Positions 43,009 through 48,875 of a DNA stretch of 48,875 nt are shown here, piece after piece. The translations under genes were made by a program, and so were the position numbers. This DNA comes from Gammaproteobacteria bacterium. Its GTDB lineage: Bacteria; Pseudomonadota; Gammaproteobacteria; Steroidobacterales; PWYM01. The notes under the pieces are model-generated. The model saw nothing but the letters and a program-made list of their open reading frames with translations. It ran no database searches and was not told the DNA's origin. The DNA lies in NCBI GenBank assembly GCA_020832005.1, contig JAFIFN010000010.1:1-48875 (forward strand), read 5' to 3'. How positions within the stretch are numbered: the first letter of the stretch is position 1; every line of letters begins with the position of its first letter.

Positions 43009-44442
43009 ATGCTGGGGACACTGATCCGGCACGATCTGCGGCTGCTTGTTCGCGAGCGCAGCGCCCTGCTGGTGGCCGTGCTCATCGTCGCGGCCGTGGT
43101 GTACGCGGTGTGGAGCGGCAGCAGCTGGAAAGCCGTGCAGCTCGCCGAGTTCGACGCCGCGCGCGCCGAGTACGAAGGCCTGATCGCCGCAGAATTATCC
43201 TCCCTGCAAGCGCTTCGCCGCGGCGAACTCACGATTGCCGATGTGCCTTCGGCGGGTCTGCCGCATACGGTGCAGGCTCAGCTACTGCAGCCGCCGGGGC
43301 CGCTGGCGGAACTTGCCATCGGTGAGGCGGATCTGCGGCCCACGCGGGCGACGATCACGGCAACGGGTCGCGCACAGGATATGTTTCGCTTCTACGAGGT
43401 GGAAAATCCCGCGCTGCTGGCCCTGGGTCGTTTCGATCTGGCATTCGTCATCGTCTATCTCGTGCCGCTACTGATTCTGGGGATGAGCTATAACGTGCTC
43501 TCGTCGGATCGTGAGTCAGGCGCGTTGGGCTTGCTGCTGTCACAACCGCTGACGGCTGCGCAGGTCGCCTGGGCCAGAATCGGTGTGCGCAGCGCGCTGG
43601 TGGTCGGCGTGTTGCTGGCGAGCATACTGGTCGCCTGGCTTGCGTTGACTCCTCGACCAATCGACCCACAAGCCCTGCCCAGGCTGGGGCTGTGGATGCT
43701 CGTGGTGCTGGCCTATTGCACATTCTGGGCCTGTGTCGCCGCCTGCGTGGTGGCGCGCAATGGCAGTTCTGACAGCAATGCGCTGACGCTGCTGCTCACA
43801 TGGGCGACGCTGACGCTGCTGTTGCCGGCCACCATTGCGCTGCTGGCCCAGAGCGTCAGCCCAACGCCGTCGCGGCTGGAATACATCACCACCGCGCGCG
43901 CCGCCGAGAACGCAGCCAATGCCCAAGGCGGTGAACTGCTGCAGGGCTACCTGCTGGATCATCCGGAAATCGAGGCGACACGCGAGGATGCCGTGGCACC
44001 TTTCGTCCAGACGTTCGTGCTGGTGCAGCAGCGCGTGGAAGCAGCGGTGCAGCCGGTGAGCCAGCGCTTCGAAGGCCGACTTGACCGGCAGCAAAGGATT
44101 GCAGGCGCGTTGGCCTGGGTGTCTCCGGCGAGCCTGACCCAGTCGGCGCTTGCCGAGCTGGCCGGCAGCAGCCTGGCGCGGCACAGGCGCTTCGAGGCCG
44201 ATGCGCGGCAGCTGCGCCGCGACTGGTTGACAGCTGTCGAGTCCCCGCTGATGGCCGGACGCAGACTCAGTGTCGACGAGTTCGAGGCGCTGCCAAGGCC
44301 GCAGTTCAGCGAGGTAACGTTGGGCCGGGTGGCCAGCGTTGTTGTACCTTCGATTCCGATGTTGCTGCTGTTCGCAGGGCTGGCGCTGGCCTTGGCGCGC
44401 ACGGCCTTCCGGCGATTCGTGGCAGGCAGCACGAGTCCCTAG
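43009..44442 (+). CDS. ABC-2 type permease (DUF3526-like), second subunit
   Basis: A 477-residue paralogue of the preceding permease. It shows the same layout: a first helix near the N-terminus, an external segment, DRESGALGLLLSQPL in the ABC-2 block, a large second external domain, and a final helix MLLLFAGLALALARTAF. ATG 43009 is chosen; a GTG at 42997 directly after the previous stop is possible. The two probably form a heterodimer with the ATPase at 40834-41535. Confidence 0.76.
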   Translation: MLGTLIRHDLRLLVRERSALLVAVLIVAAVVYAVWSGSSWKAVQLAEFDAARAEYEGLIAAELSSLQALRRGELTIADVPSAGLPHTVQAQLLQPPGPLAELAIGEADLRPTRATITATGRAQDMFRFYEVENPALLALGRFDLAFVIVYLVPLLILGMSYNVLSSDRESGALGLLLSQPLTAAQVAWARIGVRSALVVGVLLASILVAWLALTPRPIDPQALPRLGLWMLVVLAYCTFWACVAACVVARNGSSDSNALTLLLTWATLTLLLPATIALLAQSVSPTPSRLEYITTARAAENAANAQGGELLQGYLLDHPEIEATREDAVAPFVQTFVLVQQRVEAAVQPVSQRFEGRLDRQQRIAGALAWVSPASLTQSALAELAGSSLARHRRFEADARQLRRDWLTAVESPLMAGRRLSVDEFEALPRPQFSEVTLGRVASVVVPSIPMLLLFAGLALALARTAFRRFVAGSTSP

Positions 44443-44524
44443 GCGGCTGCAAGACCGGGTCTGCCCACGAAGGCACCGCGTGCTGCAGTGCCGGCCTCCA
44501 CGCAGTCGACCCGTCGCCGGTGCC

Positions 44525-47254
44525 TCAGACGTTCGCCCCCGCGCTACCCAGGCGCTTGCGCAGCACCGCCTTCTCCGTCTCCACGAGCGCATACAGCAGC
44601 ACCCCGAAAGCAACAATCCTGAACCACTCGTCGGCGCCGATGGCAGTGGTTGAGAACAGCGTCTGCATCGGCGGTGCATACGTGAACAGCAGCTGCAGCA
44701 CCAGCAGCACTGCCACCGAGATCAGCACCGGGCGGCTGCCCAGCAGGCCTTCACGGTTGGTCACCGGCGCCAGGATGTAGCGGCTGTTGAACAGGTAGAA
44801 CACCTGGCCGATGACCAGCGTGTTGATCGCCGCGGTGCGCGCGAACTCAGGGCTGACCTGTCCGTCGGCCGTCAGCCACAGGTAGTGGCCGAAGGTGCCC
44901 GCCACGAGAATCGCCGAGACAAACACGACACGCCAGATCAACAGCGGCGTCAGCAGTGGCGTTTTCGGGTTGCGTGGGGGGCGCGCCATCAGGCCGGGTT
45001 CGGGGGGCTCGAAAGCCAGCGCCAGCGCCAACGTGACGGCCGTGACCATGTTCACCCACAGGACCTGCACCGGTGTCAGCGGCAGGGCGAGTCCCAGCAA
45101 AATGGCTGCGACAATGGTCAATGCCTGGCCGCCGTTGGTCGGCAGGATGAACAGGATAGCTTTCTTCAGATTGTCGTAGACGGTTCGGCCTTCTTCGACG
45201 GCGCGGGCGATCGATGCGAAATTGTCATCCGCCAGCACCATGGCCGAGGCTTCCTTGGAGGCCTCCGTACCCTTGATGCCCATGGCGATGCCGACATCGG
45301 CGCGCTTCAGGGCCGGCGCATCATTGACGCCATCGCCGGTCATCGCCACGACGTTGCCGCAGGCCTGCAACGCGCGCACCAGCCTGAGCTTGTGTTCCGG
45401 TGTCGTGCGCGCGAACACGTCCACCTCCGTGGCACGAGCGCCCAGCTCGCTGTCGGGGATGTCCTCGATCTCCCCGCCGGTCAGCGCTGTCTCGCCATCG
45501 CCAATCCCAAGCTCTCGCCCGATCGCCCGCGCGGTGGCGCTGTGATCACCGGTGATCATCTTGACGCGGATACCAGCCTCACGGCAGGTGGCCGCCGCCT
45601 CGATGGCCTCGCGACGTGGCGGGTCGATGATGCCGACGACGCCGAGCAGCACCAGTCCGCTGGCAAGATCGTCGGTTTCGAGAGTGTCGGCGTCCGATGC
45701 AGCGGTTTTGGACGCCAGCGCAAGCAGACGCTGGCCCTTCATCGCGATCTTGTGCATCGCCTCATCCCAGCGCGCGCGGTCGAGATCGGAGTCGCCATCG
45801 TGACTGCGCACCTGGCTGCAGGCGTCCAGCACAGCCTCGGGCGCACCCTTCATGATGATGAGGCGCTGGTCGCCGTCTTCGTGCAGCGTGGCCATGTACT
45901 TGTGCGCGGAATCAAACGGCAGGCTTGTGATGCGCGGATAGGCCTCATCATCGGCCTTCTTCTTCCTGCCGCCCTTCATCGCCAGTGCGATCAGTGCGCC
46001 TTCCGTGGGTTCACCTGAGAGGTGCCACCCTCCGTCCTTCTGCACGATGGCGGCCTCGTTGCACAAGGTACAGGCACGCAGCAACTCGTGCAGCACCGGA
46101 TGGTCGTCGTCTGCCGAAACCCGCGTGCCATCGATTGAGATGTCACCCTCGGGTTCGTAGCCGACGCCCTCGACCTGGTAGCGGTGCTGATCGGTGAGCA
46201 CGCTCTGCACCGTCATCTCGTTGCGGGTGAGCGTGCCGGTCTTGTCCGAGCAGATGATCGTAACCGCGCCCAGGGTCTCGACGGCCGGCAGGCGCCGGAT
46301 GATGGCATTGCGCTGTGCCATGCGCTGCACACCGATCGCCAGCGTGATGGTCATGATGGCTGGCAACCCTTCGGGGATGGCCGCAACCGCCAGGCTGACG
46401 GCGGCCATGAACATCTCCAGCGCTGCGTAGTCCCGCACCCACAGTCCGAAAGCGAAGGTGGCGGCGGCGATGAATATGATGGCGGCGCTGAGCCAGCGGC
46501 CGAACTCGCCCATCTGCCGCAGCAGCGGCGTCGTGACGCTCTGCACGTCGGAGAGCATCTCGCTGACTTTGCCGATCTCGGTGGCCGCCGCCGTGGCCAC
46601 GACGACGCCCTGGCCGCGACCATAGGTCACCAGGGTGCCCGAGAATGCCATGCCCAGGCGATCGCCCAGATCGGCATCCGCCGCCGCCGGCTCGGTTTCC
46701 TTGTCGACCGGTACCGACTCGCCTGTCAGCAAGGCCTCATCGATGCGCAGGCCCTGCTGTTCCAGCAGGCGCAGGTCTGCCGGCACGCGGTCACCGGACT
46801 TGAGCACGACGATATCGCCGGGCACCAGCTCGGTCGCCGGGACGCTGATGCGCTCGCCATCGCGCAGCACCATCGCCTTGGGCGACAACATGGCGCGGAT
46901 CGAGTCCAGCGCACGTTCGGCCTTGCCTTCCTGGATGACGCCGATCAGGGCGTTGATGATGACCACGGCAAGAATCACGCCGGTGTCGATCCATTCCTGC
47001 AGCAGCGCCGTGCCCACCGCGGCAGCCAGCAGAATATAGATCAGTACATTGTGAAACTGCAGGGCAAAGCGCTTGAGCCAGCCATCGCGAGCCGCCGCCG
47101 GTAATTCATTGCGCCCGTAGCGTTCAAGGCGCTCTTCGATCTCCGCGGTCTCCAGCCCCTCGGCTCGCGTTCCCAGAGCGTCGAGTACCTGCTCGTGATC
47201 CAGAGTGTGCCAAGGCCTGGTATTTTCCTGCTGGCCGTCTGCCGAGTCGCCCAT
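44525..47254 (-). CDS. P-type cation-transporting ATPase (P2A, calcium-type)
   Basis: A 909-residue pump. N-terminal cation-ATPase domain ([12 protein letters not shown]), actuator motif [13 protein letters not shown], phosphorylation site DKTGTLT (Asp near 338), ATP-domain KGAPE, hinge [16 protein letters not shown] and six C-terminal helices with [12 protein letters not shown]. The PEGLPA segment in helix 4 is that of SERCA/PMR1-like Ca2+ pumps. ATG 47254 has AGGGAAGAA upstream. It lies 16 bases after the glutamate dehydrogenase gene and is probably co-transcribed with it. Ion preference is inferred from family. Confidence 0.88.
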   Translation of the reverse strand: MGDSADGQQENTRPWHTLDHEQVLDALGTRAEGLETAEIEERLERYGRNELPAAARDGWLKRFALQFHNVLIYILLAAAVGTALLQEWIDTGVILAVVIINALIGVIQEGKAERALDSIRAMLSPKAMVLRDGERISVPATELVPGDIVVLKSGDRVPADLRLLEQQGLRIDEALLTGESVPVDKETEPAAADADLGDRLGMAFSGTLVTYGRGQGVVVATAAATEIGKVSEMLSDVQSVTTPLLRQMGEFGRWLSAAIIFIAAATFAFGLWVRDYAALEMFMAAVSLAVAAIPEGLPAIMTITLAIGVQRMAQRNAIIRRLPAVETLGAVTIICSDKTGTLTRNEMTVQSVLTDQHRYQVEGVGYEPEGDISIDGTRVSADDDHPVLHELLRACTLCNEAAIVQKDGGWHLSGEPTEGALIALAMKGGRKKKADDEAYPRITSLPFDSAHKYMATLHEDGDQRLIIMKGAPEAVLDACSQVRSHDGDSDLDRARWDEAMHKIAMKGQRLLALASKTAASDADTLETDDLASGLVLLGVVGIIDPPRREAIEAAATCREAGIRVKMITGDHSATARAIGRELGIGDGETALTGGEIEDIPDSELGARATEVDVFARTTPEHKLRLVRALQACGNVVAMTGDGVNDAPALKRADVGIAMGIKGTEASKEASAMVLADDNFASIARAVEEGRTVYDNLKKAILFILPTNGGQALTIVAAILLGLALPLTPVQVLWVNMVTAVTLALALAFEPPEPGLMARPPRNPKTPLLTPLLIWRVVFVSAILVAGTFGHYLWLTADGQVSPEFARTAAINTLVIGQVFYLFNSRYILAPVTNREGLLGSRPVLISVAVLLVLQLLFTYAPPMQTLFSTTAIGADEWFRIVAFGVLLYALVETEKAVLRKRLGSAGANV

Positions 47255-47270
47255 CAATTCTTCCCTGATG

Positions 47271-48572
47271 TCAGTCTGCTTCCTGGCAGTGTCCCCGGCT
47301 GTGAATGGCGGCCGCGATACGCCCGATGCCCTGCATATAGGCTGCGGTGCGCAGTGACACCTGCTCTGCGTCGGCGAGGTCCATTACGCGATCGGCTTCC
47401 GCAGTAAGGCGCGCGTCGAGCCTGCGATTGACCTCTTTTTCGTCGAGATACTCGCCCGTGCGGTTCTGCACCCACTCCAGGTGACTGACGATGACACCGC
47501 CGGTATTGGCCAGTACATCCGGAATGACCACTATCTCGCGCGCGGTCAGACACTCGTCTGCCTGGCTGGTGACCGGGCCGTTGGCGATCTCGAGTACGAC
47601 CGTGGCCTGCACGTCATCGACATTGTCCTTTTTCACCTGGTCTTCCATGGCTGCGAGCACCAGGATGTCGACGTCGAGAGAGAGGATGTTCTCGGCATCG
47701 AGTTCCTTCGTGCCCTTCTGTGCACAATGCATGGGTTCATCGCAGTACACCAGCCCCTTGAGTTCGCGGCTGCGCTGTTTTTCTTCCCAGATGGGGCCCG
47801 GGTCCAGACCATCAGGGTGATGCAGGGTCCGGCTGGAATCGGCGAGCGCGACGATGCGGTAGCCGCGCTCATGAGCCAGCTTCGCGAAGTGGTAACCGGC
47901 ATTGCCGAAACCCTGCACGGCGACAGTCAGGTCCTTGGGCTTGCGATTCTTTCGCTTCGTCCAAAGGTCCAGCACGGTCAGCGCACCGCGGCCCGTGGAG
48001 GCGATGCGTCCGGGCGAACCGCCCAGCGGGAGTGGCTTGCCCGTGATGACAGCGGGCACCTGGCGGCGAGCGATGGTTGCGTACTCGTCAGCCATCCAGC
48101 CCATGATGGTCTCGTTGGTGTTCAAATCCGGTGCGGGGATGTCACGGTCAGGGCCGATGACGTCGGCGATCGCGCGCAGGTAGCCGCGCGACAGGCGCTC
48201 GAGTTCGAGCGGCGAGAGCTTTTTCGGATCTACGCATACACCGCCCTTGCCGCCGCCGAACGGCAGGCCGACCACCGCGCACTTGACGGCCATCCAGAAG
48301 GCCAGCGTGGTCACCTCGCCCTGGTCGACGCCGGGATGGAAGCGGATGCCGCCCTTGGCGGGGCCGCGAATGGTGTCATATTGCACGCGCCAGCCGCGAA
48401 ACACCTCAAGCGCCCCATCGTCGCGGCGCAAGGGTATCGCCACCTCGAGCGAGAGCACCGGTTGGGCCAGCCGTCTGCGCACCTCGCCATTGGCCCCCAG
48501 GCGCTCGAAAATCGCTTCCAGGCGTCCCAGCGCGTCGCTGAACAGGGCAGCGCCGCCGGTCTGCTCACTCAT
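47271..48572 (-). CDS. NAD(P)-dependent glutamate dehydrogenase (Glu/Leu/Phe/Val family)
   Basis: A 433-residue enzyme. The substrate-binding region YDTIRGPAKGGIRFHP and the catalytic-Lys segment GLPFGGGKGGV are clear, followed by PAPDLNTNE, GGSPGRIASTGRG and the nucleotide fold VAVQGFGNAGYHFAKL. It interconverts glutamate and 2-oxoglutarate with ammonia. Length and motifs match class I dehydrogenases of about 420-450 residues. The start is an ATG at 48572 with GGAGAGACGAG upstream. 2-Oxoglutarate links it in metabolism with the Kor operon. Confidence 0.92.
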   Translation of the reverse strand: MSEQTGGAALFSDALGRLEAIFERLGANGEVRRRLAQPVLSLEVAIPLRRDDGALEVFRGWRVQYDTIRGPAKGGIRFHPGVDQGEVTTLAFWMAVKCAVVGLPFGGGKGGVCVDPKKLSPLELERLSRGYLRAIADVIGPDRDIPAPDLNTNETIMGWMADEYATIARRQVPAVITGKPLPLGGSPGRIASTGRGALTVLDLWTKRKNRKPKDLTVAVQGFGNAGYHFAKLAHERGYRIVALADSSRTLHHPDGLDPGPIWEEKQRSRELKGLVYCDEPMHCAQKGTKELDAENILSLDVDILVLAAMEDQVKKDNVDDVQATVVLEIANGPVTSQADECLTAREIVVIPDVLANTGGVIVSHLEWVQNRTGEYLDEKEVNRRLDARLTAEADRVMDLADAEQVSLRTAAYMQGIGRIAAAIHSRGHCQEAD

Positions 48573-48730
48573 CTCGTCTCTCCTGTCGCCGGACCGTCAT
48601 GGTGCCGCATGGCGGCATGGTGCAGACAGGGTCCAGACTATCACCGTGGGCTGCAAGCCCGCGGCGCGGGCAGATCGGCGGAGTTGAGCGGTTTTCCGTA
48701 GGAAAAATGGTTGCCGGGACGAGGACTTGC

Positions 48731-48759
48731 TTGACAGCGGCCGGTGCGCGCCGGAAAAT
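48731..48759 (+). promoter_or_regulatory. Sigma-70 promoter of the tRNA gene
   Basis: TTGACA, a 17-base spacer and GAAAAT, followed by a GC-rich discriminator (CTGCGGCCCC), as usual for stable RNA genes under growth-rate control. It ends 34 bases before the tRNA. Confidence 0.6.
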
Positions 48760-48793
48760 CTGCGGCCCCTCACATGCGCGGGGACCGCCACGT

Positions 48794-48870
48794 GGTGATG
48801 TAGCTCAGATGGTTAGAGCGGCGGATTCATAACCCGCAGGTCGGTGGTTCAATTCCACCCATCACCACCA
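48794..48870 (+). tRNA. tRNA with anticodon CAT (probably elongator Met)
   Basis: Acceptor stem GGTGATG/CATCACC (7 bp), D-stem GCTC/GAGC, anticodon loop TTCATAA with CAT at 48828-48830, T-arm GGTGG-TTCAATT-CCACC and an encoded CCA end. The last anticodon-stem pair is A/C, a mismatch. The G-C first pair excludes initiator tRNA, whose first pair is unpaired in bacteria. Lysidine-modified tRNA-Ile2, which has the same anticodon, cannot be fully excluded, but the AGAT-GGTTA D-loop form suits elongator Met. Confidence 0.93.
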
Positions 48871-48875
48871 ATTTC

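Noticed and set aside
44479-44523. GGCACCG/CGGTGCC repeat between the ABC permease and the ATPase
   Set aside because: The arms are 7 bases with a long gap of about 30 bases and no T-tract; not a convincing terminator.
1-48875. CRISPR arrays, insertion sequences, phage genes or toxin-antitoxin pairs
   Set aside because: None was seen: no regular direct repeats with spacers, no transposase or integrase motifs on either strand.

Overview
The window carries part of a purple-bacterial photosynthesis gene cluster, followed by a catabolic gene cluster and then ordinary chromosomal genes. BchF, BchG, BchP, BchO, PuhA/B/C/E, LhaA, PpsR, an AerR/PpaA-type regulator and TspO show bacteriochlorophyll-based anoxygenic phototrophy. 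The high-potential iron-sulfur protein (HiPIP), the Pth and YchF proteins, TonB-dependent uptake and GC-rich third codon positions fit a gammaproteobacterium. That placement is an inference; I cannot name a genus.

Region 1 (1-1365): the end of an outer-membrane barrel gene and a LEA14-like lipoprotein. Region 2 (1366-6263, minus strand): bchF-lhaA-puhA-puhB-puhC-puhE, for C3-vinyl hydration and reaction-centre assembly. Compared with the classical bchFNBHLM-lhaA-puhABC-(orf)-acsF-puhE order, bchNBHLM and acsF are missing here. Region 3 (7008-13932, plus strand): aerR/ppaA-like, ppsR, bchG, bchP, tspO, a small membrane protein and a DUF3422 gene. Region 4 (13911-17144, minus strand): a PucC/Bch2-type transporter, an unassigned SAM methyltransferase and bchO, headed by a perfect TGT-N12-ACA PpsR-type operator. 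A Tat-exported HiPIP gene (17372-17704) is divergent from it and probably feeds electrons to the reaction centre.

Region 5 (17739-29934): accessory metabolism. A minus-strand set holds a methyltransferase, a small coiled-coil protein and an OFA-type MFS transporter, preceded by a GPH-type transporter. A plus-strand set holds a tandem alpha/beta hydrolase, an FAD-linked oxidase, an aldehyde dehydrogenase, an FAD monooxygenase broken by one in-frame TAA, and a secreted protein. A convergent alpha/beta hydrolase closes the region. Two of the hydrolases have His where the nucleophile is expected. The substrate is unknown; oxidation of an alcohol or aromatic compound is plausible.

Region 6 (30104-48870): pth, an outer-membrane barrel, a strong bidirectional terminator, a TonB receptor, a GSGD-repeat protein, a 2-oxoacid:ferredoxin oxidoreductase operon, ychF, an ABC transporter with two permeases, a glutamate dehydrogenase/P-type ATPase pair and a tRNA with anticodon CAT.

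Likely working logic: PpsR, probably antagonised by the AerR-like protein, acts at TGT-N12-ACA/G sites upstream of bchF, bchG and the transporter-methyltransferase-bchO unit. Four candidate sites were found by eye. No CRISPR array, insertion sequence or rRNA gene was seen.
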